Source: Limnanthes douglasii subsp. nivea | Lineage: Eukaryota > Streptophyta > Magnoliopsida > Brassicales > Limnanthaceae | Direction: 5' to 3' | Length of the DNA stretch: 64,000 bases | NCBI GenBank assembly: GCA_036936605.1 | Contig: JAUPFV010000004.1 | Coordinates: 65,744,352-65,808,351 of the forward strand | Part shown: positions 12,733 through 24,900 of the stretch, piece by piece | Position numbering within the stretch: position 1 is the stretch's first letter | Layout of the letters: the number at the start of each line of letters is the position of its first letter | Made by a program: the position numbers and the translations under genes | Notes under the pieces: generated by a model | Told to the model about the DNA's origin: nothing | Seen by the model: the letters and a program-made list of their open reading frames with translations, nothing else | Databases searched by the model: none

Positions 12733-13355
12733 AAGTTACAAAAATGGTAGTCGTGGACTGGTACTGCGGTATTTCCTACTTTGGTTACTCCTAATTGTGA
12801 TCCCTCACTCAGGGCTAAGATAGTCTCTTAAGTGCTAGTGTAGCGAGATAGTATATAGCAATGAACCTTATCTACAGTATTAGTTCCCTCATACCAAGAA
12901 CTACTATAGCTCTCTATGCGAGGAAAATAGTATGTATATGCGGATTAAAAGCAAGAAAACGGCCGGCTAGCTCGTGCAATCAACGAAAAAATCCTTTGCC
13001 TTAGTAAGTTAGCTTTGATTGCTCAAGGTTATCCGGGAACTATAGTAGGACGTGGATCCATCCTTGACGAGAATGGACTTCTCCTTAATGTAATAGAAGA
13101 GTCACAGTCCAGGAAAATCTTGAAAAAATAAATAAGTATTCCATTCAAGTGGGTAAGGGCTTGGCTTGACCATGTCCTGTCTTCTCTCCTAGTCGGGTCG
13201 GAGGCAAAGCCAGGCTGGAAAATTTCATCATTCAGTGGTGGGGTGTTCATAGATAGGAAAGCGTCGCTAACAAGTGGAAATTCTTTATCTTTTGGTTGGG
13301 AGATCTGGAGAGAGTCTCGCTCATATATAAAGGAAAAGTACGTGTGATAGCGCGT
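12733..13355. other. Host flank between E1 and the gag-only element, possible NUMT
   Basis: I recognise no gene. The stretch joins 1-3019 when E1 is removed and joins the mitochondrial tRNA block at 17214 when the next element is removed. An open minus frame (13029-13250) has no motif I recognise. A mitochondrial origin is inferred from position. Confidence 0.4.
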
Positions 13356-14747
13356 TGTAGGACCCTACTAAAGGGACATGGTTATAATAAGAGAAAGACA
13401 CTAGCAATGGGTGAAATATATGGCATGAAGACACAAGTGCGGAGGAAACCGAGAAAAACACGGGAGAAAATTGGTGTGGCAAGGTCCAAGGTGGATTAGC
13501 ATAAAGATGGGCGAAACACATGAAACAAGCTCGGTCGTGTATACTAAAGTAGAACCAAAATAACAACTTTGACAAATTCCAGAAGCTAAGTTGGTACGGA
13601 GAAATCCAAGTGCAAGGCCAAGCCGAGTGAATGCAGGCTTAAGGGTAGAAAAGAGGAGTCAAGTGAGTGTTGTGTTAAGCTACGGTGAGCTAAGTGTGGG
13701 TAATTGGGGGATAGGGGCATTGTAGAGTCATAGAAGGCGAAAAAAAGATTGGCATGAAGAAATGAGGAGTTAACTTGGTTTATTAGTCAAATGGGGCGGC
13801 TGGCACGTATAATAGCGTCATTGGCCGGCCAACAGAGTGGCCACGGCCAGCCAGACTGGGCCACTGGTCCAGAAAACAGGGCTAGATAAACTAAAAATGG
13901 AAAACCATAGAGCCAAAGTGAAGTTCTCGCGGGCCTAAGTATCCTTAATAATTTCTATGATTATTTGGATCCACCAGGTGAAAGCCCAAGTCTAGTTCAA
14001 TACTAGAAGTATGAGCTGTCCAATGGAGCGGATCCAATCCCACAAAAGAGTAGCGCGGATCCTACCAATCCAAATGAGGTGGTGTTTGGTGGAGAGGTGA
14101 AAAACACGTTCATGAGGTAATTTCTAGAAAGTGGCTCGCGAAAAGTGGTGAGTTGAGAAAGTTGGCATGTGGGTAACGGTTTATGGCCCAAAAACTACCA
14201 ACGAGTGGCCAGATTATGGTGCTAGAATGGCGCCAATTTCGGGATCTCTAGGAAAACGTGAAATTTGCTCGTGCCAAATTTTTACCGCGTCTAGTATAAC
14301 TGCTCATGAGCTTAGTGGAGAAGTTTCAAAGAAAGTGGAGCAGTTTTGCCTCGCCTAATCCAAGGGACAAGATTCTGCCAACAGACCGAAAATGTCTTAG
14401 TATGGGAGGTTTTTAGCTTGTGGTGGTTATTTTCAGTAGCTATAAATATGTAACCCATCCATTCTATAAGGTTCTTTAGAGAATAGTTTAGAGAAAGCTA
14501 GAGTTAGAGAGTTAGTGTGTAATTCTCTAAGAACTTGCTAGTGCAAGGTGTAACCTAGTTATCCTCGTATTAATATAAGTACCACCGGAGTGGTTATACC
14601 AATCGAGTCTTGAGATTGATCTTGATCTGAAAAATATCTCCTCTAAAAATACTAAGTGTTGATCTTAGTGTGAGTTAGGATGACTAAAGTGGGAACTTTA
14701 GGCCACAAGGGTAAAAAAATTCTTTAGTTGGTTTTGACCCCGTGACA
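13356..14747 (+). repeat. 5' LTR of the gag-only element
   Basis: This repeat of about 1.39 kb starts TGTAGGACCC and ends CCCCGTGACA. It contains about 340 bp (roughly 13945-14280) that are absent from the other LTR. It also keeps a TATA-like site, CTATAAATAT, near 14439-14448 that the other copy has lost. Confidence 0.85.
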
Positions 14748-14749
14748 AG

Positions 14750-14762
14750 TGGTATTAGAGCC
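14750..14762 (+). other. Primer-binding site of the gag-only element
   Basis: TGGTATTAGAGCC sits two bases after the LTR end. It differs from the common initiator tRNA-Met primer site by one base. Confidence 0.8.
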
Positions 14763-14979
14763 TTAGTAGTTGTCTAGGTTAGGATTTTAGTGGAGTTTAA
14801 GTTCGAAGCAATAGCATGGAGATAGATGGAAGTAAATGAACCTTAGGAAACCGTAGGTCAATAAAGGAGAGGATGATGAGAACTAGCGAGTGAGAGGAGT
14901 CGGTTCATAGTAGCACGGGGCTATTAACGAATAGAGTTGGTGTGGTAGACCTGGAAACTACTCTCTGATCAGTTTCTCT

Positions 14980-15670
14980 TCAAGTGGACAACGATATGTC
15001 CAAGATTTGGGAAAGTATGAGCAACATGGAGAAAACTATCCATACCCGATTAACTAAACTCAAAACCGAGATGTCTAGTATCCATACGGTCGTTAGGAAC
15101 CTTAAGAGTGGCCAAGCGGGGCCTATTCTGAAAAATGCTAGCCCCCTTATAGGATTAGCCCGTAGTGTGAAGGATTTAGAGATCTTCATTTTTAACATGT
15201 AGTGAATGCTTGAGATAAGAGAGGTTATGAAAGAGGATCAAGTGGGGACGACGGTTATGAATATAGGGTTAGGGGCTAAGGCTTGGTGGAAGAGAAGACT
15301 AGCTAACCCTAGGATGCCTGAGATTAGAGCTTGGCACAAATTAAAGTGCGAGCTCTGGGATGTTTTTCTCCCAAAACATATGGAGGCACTAGCGAGACGG
15401 GCTCAAGAAAAATTGGAGCAAACCGGGAGCGTCAGGGAATATGCCATTCAAAGTGATAAAGCTAGATTTGGATGACTTGCCAAAGAATGACAAGTTAAGG
15501 AACTTTGTGGATGGATTAAGAGGGGAAATTCAAAAAGAAGTGAACAAGGGTCCGAAGGAGTATGAGGCTGCAAGAAAGACAACATTAGAGATGGACCTAT
15601 GCGGAGAAACGCCTATGAAAAAAAGGTTATCCTCAAATGGGAAACAGAGGATGTGCGAAGAGGGATGAGA
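14980..15670 (+). pseudogene. Gag remnant of the gag-only element
   Basis: Two open segments in one frame (14984-15202 and 15206-15475) are split by a TAG. The second has the Gag-core pattern AWWKRRLANP, FLPKHMEALARRAQEKLEQT, then SVREY. The reading then shifts frame and goes on at 15441-15668 with LDDLPKNDKLRNFVDGLRGE. This order (W-rich helix, SVREY, FV.GL) is the usual Ty3-type Gag core that makes the particle. The frame change and stops mean no functional product. No pol sequence follows before the purine tract and 3' LTR. Confidence 0.8.
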
Positions 15671-16169
15671 GACTAGTTGGAAGCGTACAGTATTATACCC
15701 TACTGGTCTATTGGACTGCGAGATATGCGGATCCACATGATGCGGTGATGCGTTCGTATGGTCCCTATTTCGTCGACTTGGAGACACTAGGAAGTGAAAG
15801 TGGAAATGGAGGAGACATGGGCTAAGAGAGTCTGTGGGTTATCACCTAGTTTTATAAGAGTGGTCCGTGCAAAGGCTTGAGGAGGAAGGCAATAGGCCAA
15901 CCAGTGGAGGACAAGCCTAGAACCAAGGAGGAGGAGTGGAGTTCCGAGTGAAAAAAATGGAAAAAAAGAGACAATTCGATCTAACATATGCTTGTGTTGC
16001 AGGTTTAAGAAGAAATTCAAGGAGGACAAGTAGTGGAGTTACTTGTGAAGTCTGATCAAGGCTGAGTTTAGAAACATTGAGAAAACATCATGGTGATCAA
16101 ATGAAATCCTTAACAAACTTAGGACTGCGAGTTCGATGAGGGCATCGAACCAATTTAGTGGGGAAGGTT

Positions 16170-17213
16170 TGTAAGATCCTACTAAAAGGACATGGTTATA
16201 ATGGGGGTAAGACACTTGCAATGGGTGAAACATATAGCATGTAGACACAAGTGCGGAGGAAACAAAGAAAAACATAGGAGAAAATTGGTGTGGCATGGTC
16301 CAAGGCACATTGGCATAGAGATAGGTGAAAGACATGAAACGAGTTCGGCCGTGTATACTAAAGTGGAACCAAGAGAGAAACCTTGACAAATTCCAGAAGC
16401 TAAGTGGAAAGGCAAGGAGGGTTGGCACAGAGAAAGCCAACTATAAGGCCAAGCCGAGTGAAGGTATGCTTAAGGGAGGACACGCGGAGTCAAGTAAGTG
16501 TTGTGTGAGCTACAATGGGCTAAGTGTGGATAAATTGGGTGCTAGGGGAAGTGTGGATTCATAGAAGGCGAAAGAAAATGATTTACATAAAGAAATGAGG
16601 AATTAGCTTGGTTTATTAGTCAAATTGGCAGCTGGAACGCAGAATGGCGCCAGTGCCCGGCCAACAGAGTGGCCACGACCGGCCAGACTGGGCCATTGGT
16701 TTAGAAAACAGGGCCAGATAAACTAAAAGTGGAAAACCATGGAGCCAAAGTGAAGTTCTCGCAGGCTTAAGTATTTTTACCACGTCTAGTATAACTTCCC
16801 AAGAGCTTAGTGGAGAAGTTTCAAAGCAAGTGGAGCAGTTTTTCCTCCCTTAATCCAATGTTCAAGATTCTGCCAACACACCGAAAGTATCTTAGTGGGA
16901 GGTTTCTAGCTTGTGGTGTAACCCATTCATTCTATAAGGCTATTCGGAGAATAGTTTAAAGAGAGCTGGAGTTAGAGTGTTAGTGTGTAATTCTTTAAGA
17001 ACTTTCTAGTACAATGTGTAACCCCGTTATCCTCTTATTAGTATAAGTACCACCAGAGTGGTTGTCCCGATCGAGTCTTGAGAGTGTTTCCGATCTGAAA
17101 AATATCTCCTCTAAAAATACTAAGTGTTGATCTTAGTGTGAGTTAGGTGACTAAAATGGGAACTTTAGGCCGCATGGCTGAAAAACTTCATAGTTGGTTT
17201 TGATACTGTAACA
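16170..17213 (+). repeat. 3' LTR of the gag-only element
   Basis: It starts TGTAAGATCC and ends ACTGTAACA. It lacks about 340 bp found in the 5' LTR and also a short piece with the TATA-like CTATAAATAT: here GTGGTG runs directly into TAACCCATTC. Confidence 0.85.
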
Positions 17214-17293
17214 CGCGGTACAGGTTATACAGTTGATCAGATCATATAGCTCTTCGGGAAACGAACCGCACAAAAAATTATGATCAACAACTT

Positions 17294-17381
17294 GGAGGGA
17301 TGGTTGAGTGCCTTCAGGAACTGGTTTGCTAAATATACATCCATTAATATTTTATCATCGGTTCAAATCTTATTTCCTCCG
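17294..17381 (+). pseudogene. trnS-GCU: Mitochondrial tRNA-Ser(GCU) relic
   Basis: The segment GGAGGGATGG...TTTCCTCCG keeps the acceptor pairing and a long variable arm. Its anticodon loop TTGCTAA carries GCT. It follows the layout of plant mitochondrial trnS-GCU with several substitutions in the arms, so it is a transferred, non-functional copy. It is the first of three tRNA relics in a row on the same strand. Confidence 0.82.
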
Positions 17382-17709
17382 GCGCGGAAGTGGAATGGGC
17401 GGTCGAAATTACATGAGAGAAAGAACCTCTTAGTAGATTCCCCCGAAGGGGAGGAAAAAATAGCAAGCACTACTTAGTGATTAGGAGTAGAGAGCCCGTT
17501 GCGCACTGTTTTTCTTTGACCGCTGTATCTTATTTCTATAAGTAAGCTCCCTATGGTCGTCATGTCTATGCTCTCGGTTCTTGAGCATGTTGGGAGATTA
17601 GGTGGAAGTTGAAAGAGTTGCTTGAAAGCTTGACGAAGCAAACATACTAGTCAAGTGAAGTGGTAAGGTAAGACGTTGTTCGATGAAGCAAACATACGTT
17701 AGGGAAGTG
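17382..17709. other. Spacer between tRNA relics, presumed mitochondrial
   Basis: No gene is seen. Two partly repeated phrases with AAGCAAACATAC lie near 17635 and 17685. The stretch lies between two mitochondrial-type tRNA relics. Confidence 0.5.
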
Positions 17710-17783
17710 GTTCAGGTAGCTCAGCTTGTTAGAGAAAATGACTGAAAATCCTTGTGTTAGTGGTTTGAATCCACTTCTAAGCA
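17710..17783 (+). pseudogene. trnF-GAA: Mitochondrial tRNA-Phe(GAA) relic
   Basis: GTTCAGGTAGCTCAGC opens the segment. The anticodon arm GGACTGAAAATCC has decayed to TGACTGAAAATCC but keeps GAA, and the T-arm reads GTGGTTTGAATCCAC. This matches the pattern of plant mitochondrial trnF-GAA. Substitutions in the D-arm and T-loop (TTTGAAT for TTCGAAT) mark it as a relic. Confidence 0.85.
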
Positions 17784-17991
17784 GGAGAAGGGTCCAAATG
17801 ACTTGTAGCCCAGAGCGAGCCGGTAAAATTCAAGTGAAAGAAGAAGGAAAAAGCCATATAGTACAGAAGGCTTATTTTCTAAAAACAAAAATTGGTTGAT
17901 TGCCCCATATACCCAAAAGGATGGGTGAGTTTGGTTTGAATGTTTATTGATCGGGTGGGTGGATCTATATGCTTTCAAGAGTGGGGTGAGT

Positions 17992-18065
17992 TGAGGTGTA
18001 GCACAGTCTGGTCAGCGCATCTGTTTTGGGTATAAAGGGCCATAGGTTTGAATAATATCACCTTG
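17992..18065 (+). pseudogene. trnP-UGG: Mitochondrial tRNA-Pro(UGG) relic
   Basis: TGAGGTGTAGCACAGTCTGG is followed by the anticodon loop TTTTGGG (TGG) and the phrase GGGCCATAGG, and the segment closes with CACCTTG. This is the pattern of plant mitochondrial trnP-UGG. The T-loop is damaged (TTTGAATAATATC). Together with the trnS and trnF relics it forms a typical plant mitochondrial tRNA cluster. Confidence 0.85.
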
Positions 18066-18093
18066 ATGTGGCGAAATAAAAAAAACTGATTGA

Positions 18094-18528
18094 GTGTTCA
18101 TTAATGCCCAAAGACTCCCATGTTTGGCTTTGGTCAACAACCAACCACAACTCTCTTTAGTTCTTCACCACTCATACAGGCTTGACGGAGTGAATTGTCT
18201 CGAGGGAGTCATTTTTCTCAATCAAACAAGAATGCCTCAAATGGATAAAAATCCATTCCTTGACTTATTGAACTACCCTGAGCATTCACCAAATGTGTCT
18301 ACCCTTATCAAGGAACATACCTACCATATGTTGAATTTAGAAATTGAAGAACAACTCCATTATTTATTTAAAAATTCAGAGTTTCCACATGCCAATATAG
18401 AGCAGGTGGTAAATTCTTTGACCACGAATTCGACATCACTCCCGAATTTGTATAAGATGGCCGAAAACCTTCTCGTTTTAGGGGCGGTGAGACCTCATTT
18501 CGAGAATGCATGTACAATTGTAACATAA
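18094..18528 (+). other. Unidentified open frame upstream of atp1 relics
   Basis: This is an open frame of 144 codons between the trnP relic and the first atp1 relic. I do not recognise the product. The part from about residue 50 (MPQMDKNPFLD, then LEIEEQLHYLFKNSEFP and MAENLLVLGA) is hydrophilic and looks protein-like. The left border of the tandem atp1 unit falls inside this frame near 18468, so only its last portion is repeated in the later copies. It may be a mitochondrial ORF, or chance. Confidence 0.35.
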
Positions 18529-18677
18529 TAAAATTATGGTCCGCGGGAGGGCCCGGAGCAGGATGAGGAATCATCTTCGGTGCGACTTGATTGGGCAGAA
18601 AATTAGGAAATGAAGGTCTCGCATCCATCAACAACGACCATTCTCATTCCCCCTTTCCTCTATCCTATTTTTGAATC

Positions 18678-20155
18678 ATGGAATTCTCTCTTAAAACTGT
18701 GGAACTAACGACTCTATTATAAAGTTGAATTGCAAACTTTTACACAAATTTTCAAAAGAATGAGATCGGTCGAGTGGTCTTAGTTGGACATGGGATTGCA
18801 CGTATTTATGGATTGAACAAGATTCAAGCTGGAGAAATGGTTAAATTTTCCAGCGGTGTGAAATGAATGGTGTTGAATCTTGAGAATGAGAATGTAGGGA
18901 CTTTTCTCTTTGGTAGTGATACCGCTATTAAAGAAGGGGATCTTGTCAAGCGCACGAACTCTATTGTAGTAGTTCCAGCGAGAAAGGCTATGCTAGGGCG
19001 TGTGGTCTAAGCGATCACGAGTGAAGACGTGCCGAAATGAAAACCCCTGAGATTATTGAACGTAAGTCTATGCACGAGCCTATGCAAACAGGGTTAAAAG
19101 CGGTAAATAGCCTGATTCATATCGGTCGTCGTCAACGTGAAGTTATAATCGGGGACCGACAAACTGGAAAACCTACTATTGCTATAGATACCATATTAAA
19201 CCCAAAAAAATTGAACACTTCTGAGAGTGAAACATTATATTGTGTCTATGTAGCGATTGGACAAAAACACTCAACTGTGGCACAATTAGTTCAAATTCTT
19301 TCAGAAGCGAATGCTTTGGAATATTACATTCTTGTAGCAACCACTGCTTCAGATCCTGCTCCTCCTCAAATTATGGCCCCATATTTTGGGTGTTCCATGG
19401 GGGGATATTTCCGCGATAATGGAATGCACGCATTAATAATATATGATGATCATAGTAAATATGCGGTGGCATATCGAAAAATGTCATAATTGTTACGCCG
19501 ACCACCAGGTCGTGAGGCTTTCCCAAGTGATGTTCTCTATTTACTTTCCCGTCTCTTAGAAAAAGTCGCTAAACGACCAGACCAGACAGGTGCAGGTAGC
19601 TTGACCGCCTTACCCGTCATTAAAACACAAGCTGGATACGTATCGGCCTATATTCCCACCAATGTGATCCTCATTACTAATGGACAAATATGTTTGGAAA
19701 CAAAGCTCTTTTATCGCGGAATTAGAACTGCTATTAACGTCAGATTATATGGCAGTCACGTATCTTCCGCTCAGATGAAAGCTATGAAACAAGTCTGTGG
19801 TAGTCTAACACTGGAATTGGCACAAAATCGCGAAGTGGCCGCCCTTGCTCTATTTGGGTCAGACCTTGATGCCGTGACTCATGCATTACTGAATAGAGGT
19901 ACAATGCTGAAAAAGTACCAGAACAAGGACAATATGCACCACTTCCAATTGAAAACAAATTATAGTCATTTATGCAGCTGTCAGTGAATTATGTGATCGA
20001 ATGCCACTAGACAAAATCTCTTAACATGAGACAGCCATTCCAAATAGTTTCAAAACAGAATTCGTACAAGCCTTTGTAGAAATAGATAAATTAACTAAAT
20101 AAAGAAATATGGAACCATATGCATTATTGAAACAAAGCGCTTTACCTTTCCTATG
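18678..20155 (+). pseudogene. atp1: atp1 relic, copy 1
   Basis: It encodes a broken alpha subunit of mitochondrial F1 ATP synthase. It starts MEFSLKTVELTTLL and ends near KQSALPF, and follows plant mitochondrial atp1 rather than plastid atpA (for example LFYRGIR and the ALEYYILVA block). A TGA stands after the SSGVK codons. A deletion of about 37 bp after GRVV shifts the frame and brings in TAA. Another TAA interrupts after YRKMS. The P-loop reads GDRQTGKP, so the key Thr after Lys is lost. Near 19914 AAAAAGTACC, with one A fewer than the AAAAAAGTACC of copy 2, shifts the frame again. Confidence 0.95.
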
Positions 20156-20751
20156 ATGGAAGTAAATGAATTCGTAAGAACTTTTCTTACGGAAAGAATG
20201 GAGAGGCCCTGATCGAGATGTAGTATGTAGGTCTCCAATACTGGACTGAGGAGAATTGGAGTTTGTAGATTCATGGTGACATGCTGCCCAGGGCCCTCTT
20301 TCTTTTTAGAGAGGTAGGGGAATGCATTTCAGTATTGCTTTCTATGCTGGAGTGGTGTAAACCTTGGGTGAGGTACGCTAGCAAACGGCTTCCCTTTCTA
20401 AGAAAAAATCATGGTTAATTACTGCATTTTCTATCCTAGAGTATCACCTTAATTTCATCACTTTTGTTACTCGTTCTCCTGCAAGCTACAAGTATCTCTC
20501 TGGCTAGTCTCTATTTCATTCCTTAAAAAAGGACAAAAAATCCTTCTCATTTTAGGGCCAGTGAGCCCTCATTCCGAGAATGCAAGTACAATTGTAGCAT
20601 AATAAAATTATGGTTCGCGGGAGGGCCCGAAGCAGGATGAGGAATCATCTTCGGTGCGACTTGATTGGGCAGAAAATTAGGAAATGAAGGTCTGGCATCC
20701 ATCAACAATGGCCATTCTCATTCCCCTTTTCCTCTATCCTATTTTTGAATC
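20156..20751. other. Inter-unit spacer 1
   Basis: This is non-coding mitochondrial-type sequence between atp1 copies 1 and 2, repeated after every copy. It carries TTCGTAAGAACTTTTCTTACGGAA, a short inverted repeat, near 20170-20193, and later the unit border at 20542. Confidence 0.8.
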
Positions 20752-22232
20752 ATGGAATTCTCTCTTAAAACTGTGGAACTAACGACTCTATTAGAAAGTT
20801 GAATTACAAACTCTTACACAAATTTTCAAAGGAATGAGATCGGTCGAGTGGTCTTAGTTGGACATGGGATTGCACTTGTTTATGGATTGAACAAGATTCA
20901 AGCTAGAGAAATGGTTAAATTTTCCAGCGGTGTGAAATGAATGACGTTGAATCATGAGAATAAGAATGTAGGGACTTTTCTCTTTGGTAGTGATACCGCT
21001 ATTAAAGAAGGTGATCTTGTCAAGCGCACGAACTCTATTGTAGTAGTTCCAGCGAGAAAGGCTATGCTAGGGCGTGTGGTCTAAACGATCACGAGTGAAG
21101 ACGTGCCGAAATGAAAACCCCTGAGATTATTGAACGTAAGTCTATGCACGAGCCTATGCAAACAGGGTTAAAAGCAGTAAATAGCCTGATTCATATCGGT
21201 CGTCGTCAGCGTGAAGTTATAATCGGGGACCGACAAACTGGAAAACCTACTATTGCTATCGATACCATATTAAACCCAAAAAAATTGAACACGTCTGAGA
21301 GTGAAACATTATATTGTGTCTATGTAGCGATTGGACAAAAACACTCAACTGTGGCACAATTAGTTCAAATTCTTTCAGAAGCGAATGCTTTGGAATATTA
21401 CATTCTTGTAGCAACCACTGCTTCAGATCCTGCTCCTCCTCAAATTATGGCCCCATATTTTGGGTGTTCCATGGGGGGATATTTCCGCGATAATGGAATG
21501 CACGCATTAATAATATATGATGATGATAGTAAATATGCGGTGGAATATCGAAAAATGTCATAATTGTTACGCCGACCACCAGGCCGTGAGGCTTTCCCAA
21601 GTGATGTTGTCTATTTACTTTCCCGTCTCTTAGAAAAAGTCGCTAAACGACCAGACCAGACAGGTGCAGGTAGCTTGACCGCCTTACCCGTCATTAAAAC
21701 ACAAGCTGGATACGTATCGGCCTATATTCCCACCAATGTGATCCCCATTACTAATGGACAAATATGTTTGGAAACAAAGCTCTTTTATCGCGGAATTAGA
21801 ACTGCTATTAATGTCAGATTATATGGCAGTCACGTATCTTCCGCTCAGATGAAAGCTATGAAACAAGTTTGTGGTAGTCTAACCCTGGAATTGGCACAAA
21901 ATCGCGAAGTGGCCGCCCTTGCTCTATTTGGGTCAGACCTTGATGTCGTGACTCATGCATTACTGAATAGAGGTACAATGCTGAAAAAAGTACCAGAACA
22001 AGGACAATATGCACCACTTCCAATTGAAAACAAATTATAGTCATTTATGCAGCTGTCAGTGAAATAATGTGATCGAATGCCACTAGACAAAATCTCTTAA
22101 CATGAGACAGCCATTCCAAATAGTTTCAAAACAGAATTCGTACAAGCCTTTGTAGAAATAGGTAAATTAACTAAATAAAGAAATATGGAACCATATGCAT
22201 TATTAAAACAAAGCGCTTTACCTTTCATATGA
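20752..22232 (+). pseudogene. atp1: atp1 relic, copy 2
   Basis: It has the same layout and the same ancestral stops as copy 1, and also the GDRQTGKP P-loop change, which pairs it with copy 1. The long central and C-terminal frames (21111-21563 and 21564-22040) are split only by the shared TAA after YRKMS. It keeps the AAAAAAGTACC run intact and so reads on to the APLPIENKL block. No ATP synthase subunit could be made from it. Confidence 0.95.
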
Positions 22233-22827
22233 TGGAAGTAAATGAATTCGTAAGAACTTTTCTTACGGAAAGAATGGAGAGGCCCCCGGTCGAGATGTAG
22301 TATGTAGGTCTCCAATACTGGACTGAGGAGAATTGGAGTTTGTGGATTCATGGTGACATGCTGCCCAGGCCCCTCTTTCTTCTTAGAGAGGTAGGGGAAT
22401 GCATTTCAGTATTGTTTTCTATGTTGGAGCGGTGTAAACCTTGGGTGAGGTACGCTAGCAAACGGCTTCCCTTTCTAAGAAAAAATCATGGTTAATTACT
22501 GCATTTTCTATCCAATGGTATCACCTTAATTTCATCACTTTTGTTACTCGTTCGCCTGCAAGCTACAAGTATCTCTCTGGCTACTCTCTATTTCATTCCT
22601 AAAAAAGGGACAAAAATCCTTCTCGTTCTAGGGCCAGTGAGCCCTCATTTCGAGAATGCATGTACAATTGTAGCATAATAAAATTATGGTTCGCGGGAGG
22701 GCCAGGAGCAGGATGAGGAATCATTTTCGGTGCGACTTGATTGGGTAGAAAATTAGGAAATGAAGGTCTGGCATCCATCAACAATGGCCATTCTCATTCC
22801 CCTTTTCCTCTATCCTGTTTTTGAATC
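22233..22827. other. Inter-unit spacer 2
   Basis: It is the same spacer as after copy 1, with a few substitutions. The next unit starts at 22618. Confidence 0.8.
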
Positions 22828-24306
22828 ATGGAATTCTCTCTTAAAACTGTGGAACTAATGACTTTATTAGAAAGTTAAATTACAAACTCTTACACAAATT
22901 TTCAAAGGAATGAGATCGGTCGAGTGGTCTTAGTTAGACATGGGATTGCACGTGTTTATGGATTGAACAAGATTCAAGCTAGAGAAATGGTTAAATTTTC
23001 CAGCGGTGTGAAATGAATGGCGTTGAATCATGAGAATAAGAATGTAGGGACTTTTCTCTTTGGTAGTGATACCGCTATTAAAGAAGGTGATCTTGTCAAG
23101 CGCACTAAATATATTGTAGATGTTCCAGCGAGAAAGGCTATGCTAGGGCGTGTGGTCTAAGCGATCACGAGTGAAGACGTGCCGAAATGAAATCCCCTGA
23201 GATTATTGAACGTAAGTCTGTGCACGAGCCTATACAAACAAGGTTAAAAGCGGTAAATAGCCTGATTTATATAGGTCGTCGTCAACGTGAAGTTATAATC
23301 GGGGACCGACAAACAGGAAAAACTACTATTGCTATCGATACTATATTAAACCCAAAAAAATTGAACACTTCTGAGGGTGAAACATTATATTGTGTCTATG
23401 TAGCTATTGGACAAAAACACTCAACTGTGGCACAATTAGTTCAAATTATTTCAGAAGCGAATGCTTTGGAATATTACATTCTTGTAGCAACCACTGCTTC
23501 AGATCCTGCTCCTCCTCAAATTATGGCCCCATATTTTAGGTGTTCCATGGGGGGATATTTCCGCGATAATGGAATGCACGCATTAATAAGATATGATGAT
23601 CATAGTAAACGTGCAGTGTCATATCGAAAAATGTCATAATTGTTACGCCGACCACCATGCCGTGAGGCTTTCCGAGGTGATGTTTTCTATTTACTTTCCC
23701 GTCTCTTAGAAAAAGTCGCTAAACGACCAGACCAGACAGGTGCAGGTAGCTTGACCTCCTTACCCATCATTAAAACACAAGCTGGATACGTATCGGCCTA
23801 TATTCCCACCAATGTGATCCCCATTACTCATGGACAAATATGTTTGGAAACAAAGCTCTTTTATCGCGGAATTAGAACTGCTATTAATATCGGATTATAT
23901 GGCAGTCACGTATCTTCCGCTCAGTTGAAAGGTATGAAACAAGTCTGAGGTAGTCTAACACTGGAATTGGCACAAAATCGCGAAGTGGCCGCCCTTGCTC
24001 TATTTGGGTCAGATCTTGATGTCTTGACTCAGGCATTACTGAATAGAGGTAAAATGGTGACAAAAGTACCAAAACAAGGACAATATGCACCACTTCCAAT
24101 TGAAAACAAATTATTGTCATTTATGCAGCTATGAGTAAATTATGTGATCGAATGCCACTAGACAAAATCTCTTAACATGAGACACCCATTCCAAATAGTT
24201 TCAAAACCGAATTCGTACAAGCCTTTGTAGAAAAAGGTAAATTAACTAAATAAAGAAATATGGAACCATATGCATTATTAAAACAAAGCGATTTACCTTT
24301 CCTATG
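22828..24306 (+). pseudogene. atp1: atp1 relic, copy 3
   Basis: It shares the ancestral stops and the deletion of about 37 bp with the other copies. It keeps the original P-loop GDRQTGKT but shares TRLKAV (ancestral TGLKAV) and ERKSVHEP with copy 4. It also has its own lesion: the Cys codon after KQV is TGA at 23946-23948. Confidence 0.95.
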
Positions 24307-24900
24307 ATGAAAGTAAATGAATTCGTAAGAACTTTTCTTACGGAAAGAATGGAGAGGCCCCCGTTCGAGATGTAGTATGTAGGTCTCCAATACTGGACTG
24401 AGGAGAATTGGAGTTTGTGGATTCATGGTGACATGCTGCCCAGGCCCCTCTTTCTTTTTAGAGAGGTAGGGGAATGCATTTCAGTATTGTTTTCTATGTT
24501 GGAGCGGTGTAAACCTTGGGTGAGGTACGCTAGCAAACGGCTTCCCTTTCTAAGAAAAAATCATAGTTAATTACTGCATTTTCTATCCAATGGTATCACC
24601 TTAATTTCATCACTTTTGTTACTCGTTCGCCTGCAAGCTACAAGTATCTCTCTGGCTACTCTCTATTTCATTCCTAAAAAAGGACAAAAATCCTTCTCGT
24701 TCTAGGGCCAGTGAGCCCTCATTTCGAGAATGCATGTACAATTGTAGCATAATAAAATTATGGTTTGCGGGAGGGCCAGGAGCAGGATGAGGAATCATCT
24801 TCGGTGCGGCTTGATTGGGTAGAAAATTAGGAAATGAAGGTCTGGCATCCATCAACAATGGCCATTCTCATTCCCTTTTTCCTCTATCCTATTTTGAATC
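24307..24900. other. Inter-unit spacer 3
   Basis: It is the same spacer as in the other units, with the unit border at 24692. Nothing else is seen. Confidence 0.8.

Larger units (their letters stand above)
13356..17213 (+). mobile_element. Gag-only LTR retrotransposon (non-autonomous)
   Basis: Two related long repeats (13356-14747 and 16170-17213) enclose only about 1.4 kb. The first ends before TGGTATTAGAGCC, close to the initiator-methionine tRNA primer site TGGTATCAGAGCC. The second is preceded by a purine-rich GTGGGGAAGG. The internal part holds a broken gag and no protease, RT or integrase, so it would depend on another element for movement. The flanks are CGCGT and CGCGG, a 5-bp duplication with one mismatch. 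The LTRs have diverged and carry large length differences, which indicates an old insertion. Confidence 0.88.
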
